In this document: piece after piece, positions 23,695 to 32,612 of the stretch
How positions within the stretch are numbered: position 1 is the stretch's first letter
Layout: every line of letters begins with the position of its first letter
NCBI GenBank assembly: GCA_018398815.1
Contig: CM031628.1
Span: 13,232,894-13,296,893 of the forward strand
Source of the DNA: Conus ventricosus
Taxonomy: Eukaryota; Mollusca; Gastropoda; Neogastropoda; Conidae
DNA length: 64,000 bases
Direction of reading: 5' to 3'
Notes under the pieces: generated by a model
The model's database searches: none
What the model was told of the DNA's origin: nothing
The model's input: only the letters and a program-made list of their open reading frames with translations
Translations under genes and position numbers: made by a program

Positions 23695-23753
<59 letters not shown>
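23694..23753. repeat. (GT)n microsatellite inside the hAT-like element
   Basis: About 29 GT dinucleotides directly downstream (minus-strand sense) of the truncated coding region, preceded by a C-run and an A-run at 23,659-23,686. Confidence 0.95.
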
Positions 23754-23754
<1 letters not shown>

Positions 23755-23764
23755 TGGTGTTGCA

Positions 23765-24237
23765 CTAAGCCTTGTATTGTGCCTGAGAGATTGCTGAGTC
23801 TGGAAACATCCTTTTCATTTTCGCCACTATCTTGTCAGCACAGCTCAGGGACAAGTTGTTTCCGCAGATCAGCTCACACAACAGTCTTTCTGCGTTGGTG
23901 ATCTTCCGTGTGTGGGTCTGACGGCTGCTCTCGCTGGATTTCGTAAACAACGATGTGATCTTCTGACTGGAGGCACTGGCAGCTGTCTCTTTGTGCATTT
24001 TCCCCGAGATATGGCGCTTGCAGTCATTTGCTCCCCATGTCCGATGGAGAAGTCTGAATTGCACACCGAGCAGTATACAAATCCAGGTCCATGTTTTTTG
24101 GATTGCAAAAGACAAGGCCAAGTCCGCGTGTATTTACTTCGGAACACTTGCTTCTTCGCCTTCTTCCGTTGTGGCACAGTGGTTTTCGAACCCTCGTCGT
24201 CGGTTTCATGCAAATGTTTAGAAGATTTCTCCGCCAT
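23765..24237 (-). pseudogene. N-terminal zinc-finger fragment of a hAT-type transposase-like protein
   Basis: A start codon at 24,237 opens MAEKSSKHLHETDDEGS, followed by a basic segment (PQRKKAKKQVFRSKY) that may be a nuclear signal. Then comes a BED/TTF-like finger with CSVCNSDFSIGHG (C-x2-C) and CKRHISGKMHK (H-x5-H). After that are ITSLFTKSS and a helical stretch ending KMKRMFPDSAI near 23,790. The same order of finger, Ser-rich spacer and MFPDS motif occurs in hAT-related proteins in animal genomes (recalled, not searched). One base is missing in a G-run near 24,033, which shifts the frame between the two halves of the finger. The catalytic core and dimerisation domain are absent. The fragment lies wholly inside the 14-bp terminal repeats. 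Confidence 0.7.
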
Positions 24238-24599
24238 TTTCACAATCGCCGGCAAAAATCGGTTGAAACTTTGTCTTACAATGGCTGCAACAAAGGCTTC
24301 GAATGGCGCGCACAGATGTGATGGCGCGTCGTGTTGGCCCACAGCACCACATTGACCAATCGCAAGTTCCAAACCATCTGTGGTTTCGGCTTGAGTCAAG
24401 GGAAGTTACTCTGTGGTCTCGGAAAGGTCTAGCAGTCGACAATTTTTCGAGTCTGGAATTTGCGTAGTTTTTCAATTTTCTTTTTCCGTAATTTCGCACG
24501 GAAAATCATACCTCCGTAATGGGGGGGTTAATTTCCGTAAGATTACGGACGATTACGGAAGGGTAGGCAGGTCTGTGCTGCTGTTGCTGGGGTTCTGGT

Positions 24600-25115
24600 G
24601 GAAGTTCACGTCCACATTGTGCAGCCTGAGCTGTTGGTGCAGGCTGCCTGATCACCCTGCCAGTGTAGAACTGCCAGGTCCACATTGTGCAGCTGAGCTG
24701 TTAGTGCAGGCTGCCTGATCACCCTGCCAGCGTACAACTGCCAGGTCCATACATAAGATGATTTTAAATCCAATATAGAACTGTCAGGTCCATACATAAG
24801 ACGATTTTGAATCCAATATAGAACTGCCAGATCCATACATAGGATGATTTTGAATCCAATATAGAACTGCCAGGTCCATACATAGGATGATTTTGAATCT
24901 AATATAGAACTGCCAGGTCCATACATAAGACGATTTTGAATCCAATATAGAACTACCAGGTCCATACATAGGATGATTTTGAATCCAATATAGAATTGCA
25001 AGGCCCACATTGTGCAGCCTGAGCTGTTAGTGCAGGCTGCCTGATCACCCTGCCGTGTACAACTGCCAGGTCCATACATAGGATGACTGAATCCAACAGA
25101 GTCCAAACTTGAACC
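24600..25115. repeat. Two interleaved tandem repeats: 43-bp array flanked by ~65-bp hairpin-bearing units
   Basis: From about 24,733 to 25,030 there are six to seven 43-bp units (AGAACTGCCAGGTCCATACA and GATTTTGAATCCAATAT). On both sides lie three copies of a different unit with GCAGCCTGAGCTGTTAGTGC followed by AGGCTGCCTGATCACCCTGCC (about 24,618, 24,680 and 25,010). Its GCAGCCTG...CAGGCTGC ends can pair as a hairpin. Minus-strand open frames rich in YGPGSSILDSKSS are read-through. Confidence 0.9.
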
Positions 25116-25880
25116 CCCATTGGTGAGGCTTTGAGAGATACAGTTCAGAATTTTGAATGGTACCAAGGTTTCATCCACAGAAATTTCTCTACCTGGGTTG
25201 TAACACTCCTGCCAAATATTCAACAGAAGTTCAGACATCTCTATATTGTGAGTCCTATCAAGCCTTAGCATCAGGACTCTGATTGATTGTAGCATAAAGA
25301 AATGAAATCATATTCTGAAACCTGTTCCTAGGCATGATGCTCCTAAACCTGAAGGATTTATCAGTGAATCAACACTTCGGTATGAATCATAACTCCTAAG
25401 TCAAATATACACTACGCACAAAGTAAGAGCAAGGAATGCTGTCATCTCCTCTCCAGTTTTTGGTTTCTACTTTCAAAAATTTGAAGGTGGCAGAAGAGTG
25501 TCCAATGGGTCATTTCTTCTACCAAAACTTCAGTCAACTGGGACTCAACAACTGCAGAAAAATTCAGCTTCAGTTGCCCGAGGACTGACATTTTGTGGAC
25601 CACTTCCAAATTCAGGATTAAAATCTTCAACCATGCTGAGTGGTTGTACACCCCCACTTTTGGATTGTCTACCACTTCATCTTCATCAGATTCAAAGTCT
25701 GAATCCAAGAGATTGGTATTTTCAAGCTCCCTCACTAACCTTGCTGTCTCTTCATCCGTTAGTATTCGTCTTCACTCAGCTTCAGCCACATCAAGCATGA
25801 ACTCCTCAAAAACTTCCTCATCGCTTCAAAATCTCCAGAAGCTCAGCCCCAAAATGTGTCACATCCATCCATGTTAATAT
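25116..25880 (-). pseudogene. piggyBac-type transposase, N-terminal half, broken
   Basis: The minus strand carries an acidic N-terminal segment (LLDSDFESDEDEVVDN near 25,690). After several frameshifts come MPRNRFQNMISFLYA near 25,320 and YNPGREISVDETLVPFK near 25,180. The last motif is the hallmark of DDE_Tnp_1_7/piggyBac transposases and holds the first catalytic aspartate (the SVDE Asp, near 25,172). The second and third catalytic aspartates and the C-terminal cysteine-rich domain are missing: the homology ends at about 25,130, just before the 43-bp array. Frameshifts and stops between 25,300 and 25,500 show it is dead. No terminal repeats were identified. Confidence 0.72.
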
Positions 25881-26253
25881 TCAACAGAAAAATTCTGGTT
25901 TTTCTAGCTCAATCACTGCTTTCCATGCCTCCAATCCAAGTGGGAGGATGTGTCATCTTTCTTCCTAGTGTGCATGCACTTTAACAACATAAATTCAATT
26001 ATATAAGCCCTAAGAACAGGTCGGTATGCAACACTGTGTACAGGTAGTAGCTAGCACTATGGATGTAAGGTATAGTTGATGTCACCGGTGGCAGCTACCG
26101 CTGACGGTGTGAGGAGAGTTAAAAGTCGGCATACACAGAAACCTCACCAACTGTGGAGCTCTTAGTTCCAGCCAAGATATGAAGAGAGCAGAAAAACAGA
26201 CTGCCAGCTTCCTAAAGTGAGCCAGGTGCTCTGACCCTGCGGCCAATTTAGAC
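25881..26253. other. Single-copy sequence, nothing recognised
   Basis: No supported exon or repeat. It separates the piggyBac remnant from the 58-bp array. If the G-alpha exon to the right belongs to a live gene, this is intron. Confidence 0.4.
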
Positions 26254-26830
26254 CCCTAACACAGCACTGATAAAGGAGCTTACTAACCTCTGATGGACAG
26301 CCTGAAAGGTGCCCTAACACAGCACTGATAAAGGAGCTTACTAACCTCTGATGGACAGCCTGAAAGGTGCCCTAACACAGCACTGATAAAGGAACTTACT
26401 AACCTCTGATGGACAGCCTGAAGGTGCCCTAACACAGCACTGATAAAGGAGCTTACTAACCTCTTATGGAAAGCCTGAAAGGTGCCCTAACACAGCACTG
26501 ATAAAGGAGCTTACTAACCTCTGATGGACAGCCTGAAAGGTGCCCTAACACAGCACTGATAAGGAGCTTACTAACCTCTTATGGAAAGCCTGAAAGGTGC
26601 CCTAACACAGCACTGATTAAAGGAGCTTACTAACCTCTGATGAAGAGCCTGAAAGGTGCCCTAACACAGCACTGATAAAGGAGCTTACTAACCTCTTATG
26701 GAAAGCCTGAAAGGTGCCCTAACACAGCACTGCTAAAGGAGCTTACTAACCTCTGATGGACAGCCTGAAAGGTGCCCTAACACAGCACTGCTAAAGGAGC
26801 TTACTAACCTCTGATGAAGAGCCTGAAAGT
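26254..26830. repeat. 58-bp minisatellite carrying a copied splice donor, ~10 units
   Basis: Ten units of 58 bp begin CCCTAACACAGCACTGATAA and continue AGGAGCTTACTAACCTCTGA and TGGACAGCCTGAAAGGTG. Variants have TTATGGAAAG or TGAAGAG in place of TGATGGACAG. On the minus strand each unit reads CTTTCAGGCTGTCCATCAGA G/GTTAGTAAG. That is the last ~20 nt of the adjoining G-alpha-like exon plus its donor. The last unit overlaps the real exon end (26,809-26,830). Confidence 0.93.
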
Positions 26831-26937
26831 TGAAGGAAGTCTTCCCGGCATCGGCCACCTTCACCCAGGCCTTGTCCACATCCTCTTTGGTGGGCTTGTA
26901 GTCAGGGGCAGTAATTCTGTCCAGGGAGTTCAGGAAA
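26809..26937 (-). CDS. Exon of a divergent heterotrimeric G-protein alpha subunit
   Basis: A 129-nt minus-strand exon sits between acceptor GATGGTTTCAG and donor CATCAGAG/GTTAGTAAG. It contributes one base, 42 codons and two bases. The peptide includes FLNSLDRITAPDYKPTKEDV, then DKAWVKVADAGKTSFNFQAL. It aligns without gaps to the G-alpha segment from the end of the helical domain through switch I, where Gi proteins have YLNDLDRI, PTQQDVLRTRVKTTG and THFTFKDLHFK. The length equals the homologous exon of vertebrate Gi genes as I remember it. In the aligned position the catalytic 'arginine finger' is Trp, and the Mg-binding switch-I Thr is Val. Intact framing and splice sites argue for a real gene. 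The altered residues suggest a GTPase-impaired or non-canonical G-alpha. Other exons of the gene are not found in the window. Confidence 0.72.
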
Positions 26938-27167
26938 CTGAAACCATCAAGCGTTATACAGTCAGCTCAATGACTGAGAGCCACAGCTGATAAAATGCAT
27001 TTTTTCTTTAATAAGGTGTAAACACACCAAAGGGCTGCATGGAGGAAAATAAGCTTCGAAAACTTTGGTGCTGCCCAGCAAATGGTTCCCCACCGCCCTG
27101 TCTCCCTACCCTCCTGAGAAGTGGGTGCCTGTTGCTGCTACTAATCACGCTTTGCTGTTTGACAAGA
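26938..27167. other. Intron-like sequence upstream of the G-alpha exon
   Basis: No feature other than the acceptor region of the exon. It ends at the TSD of the plus-strand SINE. Confidence 0.4.
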
Positions 27168-27180
27168 AAGGAATCATTTC

Positions 27181-28046
27181 ACCAGCCGTCGTGGCGAAGT
27201 GGTTAGCGTTGCGGACTCCCGGCTGGGAGGTTGTGGGTTCGAATCCCATCAGAGTCATGTGGGTTTTTCTGCACCGACCGGCTCCTACCCAGAGTTGAGT
27301 TTGCTGTGGACTCAGTTGGGAAGACTGGGACCACACAGTCGAGTTTCATCCTCTTAATGGATGCGTTTCTGAGAGTGTTGCTCAAATTTCCTGACCAACA
27401 CTGCAGGTGCTTGTATCTCTTGGGCCTGGGTGACGCCGGGATATATTATGATAGGAAAGCGTTAGAGTACAGCCCTGTCATGTAGTCTCAGACCGAAATG
27501 GAAATCCGTAGCATCATCTTAATCATCCTCATTCTCATCCGTCAGCATTAAAATTAAAAAAAAGATGTCTCAGGGTCTGTGGCCCTTCATGCCCTGCTCT
27601 CATGGTGACCTCATTTTCGATGTCCTCTCCACGTCTGTGGCCTTGGTTTGGTTTCGTCAGGGTCACCTGTATCGGCGCGAGTCCTTGGGGGCTGTCGTTG
27701 GACGGACGTGGTGGCGCCCTCCGGGACAGCTCACTCACGCCGGCTCGTGACTAAGCAATTATTGTCGTCAGTAGGGGGCTTAGTAGGTGGTGTCCTGCGT
27801 ATGTTAGATCAGAACAGGCACCACTGAACACCACCGAGTGACTCAGCAGCAGTGCAGTGTCTCCTCCGGTGGGTTACCTCTTGACGGCCTGACACTGACT
27901 GCTCCCTGTGGATTGCCGGTGCTGGGGCTGCGGCGGGGCCGACCCGGCTGTGGCTGTGGACGGGGGTGTCGGAATGAGCGGCGTGGGTGCACTACCTCTG
28001 AGGTGGCACAGAGGTTGGGACAGCCAAAAAAAATAATAAATAAATA
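27181..28046 (+). mobile_element. Long tRNA-headed SINE, youngest-looking copy, 13-bp TSD
   Basis: Flanked by AAGGAATCATTTC (27,168-27,180) and AAGGAAGCATTTC (28,047-28,059), a 13-bp duplication with one mismatch. It starts ACCAGCCGTCGTGGCGAAGT and ends with an A/TAAA-rich tail (28,026-28,046). It matches 19,253-20,111 in reverse orientation over its full length. Parts of the body also match 4,268-5,045, so three insertions of different age lie within 24 kb. No coding frame is conserved. Confidence 0.9.
27186..27260 (+). promoter_or_regulatory. Internal RNA polymerase III promoter in the SINE head
   Basis: The A box TGGCGAAGTGG at 27,192-27,202 and the B box GGTTCGAATCC at 27,236-27,246 both match tRNA-gene consensus, with spacing usual for tRNA genes. 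The head is followed by GATGGGATT-type complement sequence only in part and cannot fold as a complete functional tRNA, so this is a SINE promoter and not a tRNA gene. Confidence 0.8.
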
Positions 28047-28059
28047 AAGGAAGCATTTC

Positions 28060-28446
28060 CCCCTAGATTTTCTTTGTTTATTGTGGGTTTTGTTTTGTTT
28101 GTTTTGTTTTTTTTCAGGCAACAAATGTTGTCTAAAGCATACTACAGAACCACAGGAAAAAATCAATAAAAGATCAACTGGTTTTGCCCAATCAACTGAT
28201 GTTATTATTATGCTGCCTAGTGATCTTCATTCACTGGATTAGGCAGATCACGATTCTTTCACTCATCTTGGAGTCCAATGAATTTACTTAATCTGTATAC
28301 AAGATGAAGATCGGACAGTCAGAGATGTGCCCATGCCATACAGCTGCTATGACAACCTAACATCTTCCTGCACACTGCCATCTGCATGACGCCCTAGAAG
28401 GAAAAAAAAAAAAAAAGGAAAAAAAAAAAAAGAAAAAAAAAAAAAA

Positions 28447-28489
<43 letters not shown>

Positions 28490-30404
28490 AAACGACGTGG
28501 CCTGAGGCAAAGCTCCCTGAACGAGAAGCTGCAGGCTGCCGGCAGCCCTTGAGAGGACGGCAGCGTTTTGCGATGCAGACTGGTGTATCCCAACTAACAC
28601 GGGTGATCTACGAAGAAGAATACTTATCTGGTCCTCCATTCATTCTTCAGCTGATGAATTAATGAACCAGGGACTATGTTTAACTCTAAACTGATGAATT
28701 TATCACTGGATCTTCATTTATGCTTTACTAAATAAGATAATATAATAGGCCTTTCAGTTTCAGTACCTTAACATCGCAATGAGATAAATTTTAAAAGCCT
28801 TTATTTTTAATTGATGAATTAATGTACTCAGGCCTTCATTTATCTCCGTCCAATATAATAAATGGGGTCTTTTATCTTTAGCTGATGATTTAAAGTATCA
28901 ATCATCCATCTGAATTGAGGATCAATGCAACTGATGTATTGAATGTTACAGCTTTTTCTTATCTCTAGGTCAATGTAATTTATTGTACCCTAGATCTCAG
29001 TTATATAATAATGTACCTTTCCCTACAGTTACTGTACTTATCTGCAGTCAATGAACAATGAACTATGCCTTCATTGATCTTTCATACATCTTTAATGTTT
29101 TCTACAATAATACATCATGTAAGGTCTATCTTTAGCAAAGTCTTAATGTCCCAAGCCTGCCATTATCTTTAGTCCAAGATCAATGATCTAATGTTTTTTC
29201 CATTTATCTCCAGCTAATACACTAATGAACCAGGTCTTCATCCATCTTTATCAATTGGATTAATTCAGGTCTTTACTTATCTCATCATTTCATGATTAAA
29301 AGTGGTAATATTGTCCTCATTAAGTTCAGTAATGATTTAAAACATACTGACCCTTCAAACAGCTGTGAACATCCATCCTATCTGTAAGTCTCTGAGCTAA
29401 AAAAATCCCGGGAGACATTTACTGCACATGGACAGGATCAGTTCACATGATTTATTTTTTTTTTTTTTTTTGCAGTTTCCAGGAGAATCTCTTTCTCACA
29501 ACTGAGTGGTAACCTTTCAAACTCGGACAAAGTTGGGCCGGATAAATGGCAAGTTACTTGTGAAGGACTAGAGGAAAGCAAATGCATTACAGACAGTGAT
29601 TTTGTTTCGGAAAAAAAAATTCAAAAAGATATCAAGAAGTTTTGAGGGATCAACGATGTGGAAATACAACAGTCTCATTTTGCCCAGAATTTGGTTCCCT
29701 GTTGTGTAAGAGTTCCCTTCAAGTCTTGCTATCCGAGATTCTGCTGTCGAAAAGAAACTGGGAGGCGTGTCTGTCGTAGCGATGTTGCAGAGGGAAACGT
29801 TGATCCAGACAGAGCATACCAGATGTAATCATGCGGCTGATCAGATTTGAATTTTGACTTATCAATCTTATGATGAGCAAATAAAGTTTGATAGTGGGTG
29901 CTTAACATTTTATGGAGAATTCCTTTCACAAACTGTAGTCATCCGTGTATCCATCAGAACACCCACACCTGTCTGTAGAAGTGGATGGTAAACGCTAACA
30001 AATGTGAGCACCTGTGTTAAGACAACAATAATACAGATTCCAGAATCACACATTCCCCCACTTCTACCCTTCTTCCCCCCCCCCCCCTTTCACTCCTTCC
30101 AAGCCGCCAAGCCCCATGGTCCTGTTTCAGTCCCCATGCGGCTCTGAACCCACAATTCCTTCCCACACTGCGCAGTCCACTGCAGGAACTTACCAATCCA
30201 ATCCTAAAGCAACAGAGGCAAGAGGAAAACTACCATTACTTCCAGATATCCAGCTGGCAGATTTTTGCTTCTTGACGACAAAGTCCTGCACCTTGGACAT
30301 ACCACAGGCCTCGCCTGACGTGCAGATCAGCCTTTCACTTCTGCCTCAAAGCCAGTCCTTCCTTGGTAACCAGCAGCTTCGTGCGTACCATAACTGTCAC
30401 ACAG
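28060..30404. other. AT-rich non-coding sequence with a poly-A tract and an old degenerate repeat
   Basis: A nearly pure A-tract spans about 28,399-28,488. From 28,620 to about 29,340 a very diverged ~60-bp pattern recurs (TTCATTTATCTTTAGCTGAT followed by GAATTAATG-like sequence), probably an ancient minisatellite. A 66-codon minus-strand frame at 29,729-29,929 is not recognised. Confidence 0.4.
30235..30340 (-). CDS. Weak candidate exon, product unknown
   Basis: On the minus strand an acceptor-like TTTGAGGCAG near 30,342 is followed by an open stretch reading SERLICTSGEACGMSKVQDF then VVKKQKSASWISGS. It lies upstream of the G-alpha exon in the same orientation. It does not match any part of G-alpha that I can recall, and a donor is not obvious. 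It is listed only because its codons look protein-like compared with the surroundings. Confidence 0.2.
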
Positions 30405-30565
30405 CAACACAGCACTGCGACATGTCACCATACCAGACACAACACTGTGACATGTCACCACAGCAACACAGCACTGTGACATGGTCACCACAAGCAGACA
30501 CCAGCACGTACATGTCACCACAGCAGACACAGCACTGTGACATGTCACCACAGCCCACGCTTTAC
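30405..30565. repeat. ~30-bp satellite, short block
   Basis: About five units of the type CAGACACAGCACTGTGACAT followed by GTCACCACAG. The same family reappears as a long block at 31,165-32,310 after 600 bp of single-copy sequence. Confidence 0.9.
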
Positions 30566-31164
30566 ATTTCCCGTCCATATTGAGACACATAGTGACAGGC
30601 AAACAAACAAGGCTATACACATTTGTAAGCCAATATTTTTGTTGCAGTAGTCTGAGCAGAGCATGTATCAAACTTGTGTACTACTTCAACTATGGAAAAT
30701 TAACTTCCAAGAAAGTGATGACGTCAATTTTGCACAATTTTGTTTGTTGAACATGATCTAATATTCCTGACCACTTGCGAACAAGCTTTCATGTGGGCAT
30801 CTATGTACCTACAAGAAAATACAAACCCATCGAGTTTGGTATTAAAACAATTGTTGGAAATTCGCCATTTCAGACATCTCCATAGTGCAGATTATATTAC
30901 ATTTTTCATGACAATAACAAAATTATCAAACCAAGCCCCCATTTGTAATGGCCGCGGGTCTCAACCTTGCCGACGCATTGCTGCAACCAGCTATGCACAG
31001 AAGACATAGCAGGTTGGCCGAATACGCTTGCGGTTACTGGCTGGTGGGGAGCGGTCTGCAGAAAACATTCCCTTTTCCTTCGCCTCCACACTGGCATTCA
31101 CAGCTTGGTCACTGCAGCTGTAAACTCCCCATAGACACAAAACAAAGTAACTTGCTCTAACAGC
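30566..31164. other. Single-copy sequence between two satellite blocks
   Basis: No supported exon. Plus- and minus-strand open frames of 60-90 codons show no recognisable domain. Confidence 0.4.
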
Positions 31165-32310
31165 GCCGTGTGCAGCAGAGCACATCACAGCACATGTCAC
31201 CATACCCAGACACAGCACCTGGGTTGACAATGTCACCACAGCAGACACAGCCTGTGGACAACTGTCACCATACCAGAACACACCACGGTGACATCTGTCA
31301 CCATAACCAGACACACCACTGTGACATCAGCAACCAAACCCGACACACCACTGTGACATCTCACCATACCAGACACAACACTGAGACATTCTGTCACCAT
31401 AACCAGATCACTACACGTGTGACATCTCCCCATAGCCAGACACAACCACAGTGACATCTCACCCATACCAGACACACCACTGCAACATGTCACTACACCA
31501 ACACAACACTGTGACATGTCACCATACCAGACACAACACTGTGACATCTGTCACCATGGCAGACAACAACACTGAGACATCTGTCAACCATGGGCAGACA
31601 AACAACACTGTGACATCTGTCACCTACCAGACACAAACACTGTGACATCTGTTCACCGACTTAGACACAACACTGAGACATGTCCACCATACCAGACACA
31701 CCACTGTACAACTGTCACCATGGCAGACACAACACTGTGACATATGTCACCGTACCAGACCAACACAGGACCATTCCACCGTACCAGAACACAACCACTG
31801 TGACATCTCACCATACCAGAAACAGTTTGGCTCACCACTGTGACATCTGTCACCACGGCAGAGACCAACCCTGTGACATCTGTCCTCAAAGCAGACAAAC
31901 CTTTTTTGTGACAATCTGTCAACATAGCAGACATCCTTGCGACAAGTCATGTCATCATAGCAGACAACAACCCAGTGACAAACTGTCATCATGCAAACAA
32001 CCTTGCGACATCTGTCCTCATAGCAGACAACCCTGAGACAATCTGTCCTAATAGAGACAAACCTTGCGACATCCTGTCATCATAGCAGACAACCCTGTAC
32101 AACTGTCATCATAGCATGCAAAGTTGTTGGACAGCGAGTGGGGGGTCATCATAGAGCAGACAACCTTGCGACATCTGTACCCCATCAAAGCACAACAACC
32201 TTGCACATCATCCATCATAGCAAGACAACACACGACATGGTCATCGTAGCAACAACACCTGCACAGCGACATATCTGTCATTCATACAGACAACCCTGGC
32301 GACCAGCCCA
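31165..32310. repeat. ~30-bp satellite, long error-rich block
   Basis: About 38 units around GACACAACACTGTGACATCT and GTCACCATACCA. Towards the right the unit drifts to GACAACCCTGCGACATCTGT with CATCATAGCA. Unit lengths vary from 26 to 36 with random single-base slips, unlike the clean block at 30,405. This looks like the start of an unpolished stretch of assembly. Confidence 0.88.
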
Positions 32311-32607
32311 AGATGGAGTCTGGCAAACAAGTTCAGGGAGTTTTATCAAACTCCACGTTTGCATGTGAACTTACTAGTCACACAAGCCCAAAGCTATTAC
32401 ATCAGGTTGACTTTGTTGGCTATTTCCAATGCCGTGTCCTCCCACCCCATCAATCCCATGTTGATAATGGTCCCAATTTTTAATATGGTGGGATTGACAC
32501 CCCCTGGTGAGGCAAGAAATAAGGATGGTCAGGGTATGTCTCCTCCCCCCTCCCCACCCCCCCACACGGCTTGCCAGCCTTGATGGAAGGTTAGACATTC
32601 CAAGCAT
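32311..32607. other. Single-copy flank left of the LTR element
   Basis: No gene recognised. It ends with GAAAG at 32,608-32,612, the left target-site duplication. Confidence 0.5.
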
Positions 32608-32612
32608 GAAAG

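Larger units (their letters stand above)
23315..24575 (-). mobile_element. hAT-like DNA transposon, 1.26 kb, non-autonomous
   Basis: A 14-bp terminal inverted repeat, CAGACCTGCCTACC, lies at 23,315-23,328, and its exact reverse complement lies at 24,562-24,575. The CAG start is typical of hAT ends. Flanks read GCTGCTGC (left) and TGCTGCTG (right), a shared 7-bp GCTGCTG that could be part of an 8-bp hAT-type duplication but lies in a triplet repeat, so it is ambiguous. The right subterminal region carries several copies of TTACGGA (24,480-24,560), and the left has related TCAGTAAT motifs, which look like transposase-binding repeats. Inside on the minus strand is only the N-terminal zinc-finger part of a transposase-like protein, so the element needs help to move. 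Confidence 0.7.

Noticed and set aside
27186..27260. tRNA gene
   Set aside because: A and B boxes are present, but the flanking arms do not complete a cloverleaf, and the segment is the head of an ~860-bp SINE with a target-site duplication.
28399..28639. Phe-rich 78-81-codon frames on the minus strand
   Set aside because: Read-through of a poly-A tract.
30405..32310. Possible CRISPR array (about 30-bp repeats)
   Set aside because: Repeats are directly contiguous without unique spacers, the host is an animal, and there are no cas genes; it is a tandem satellite.
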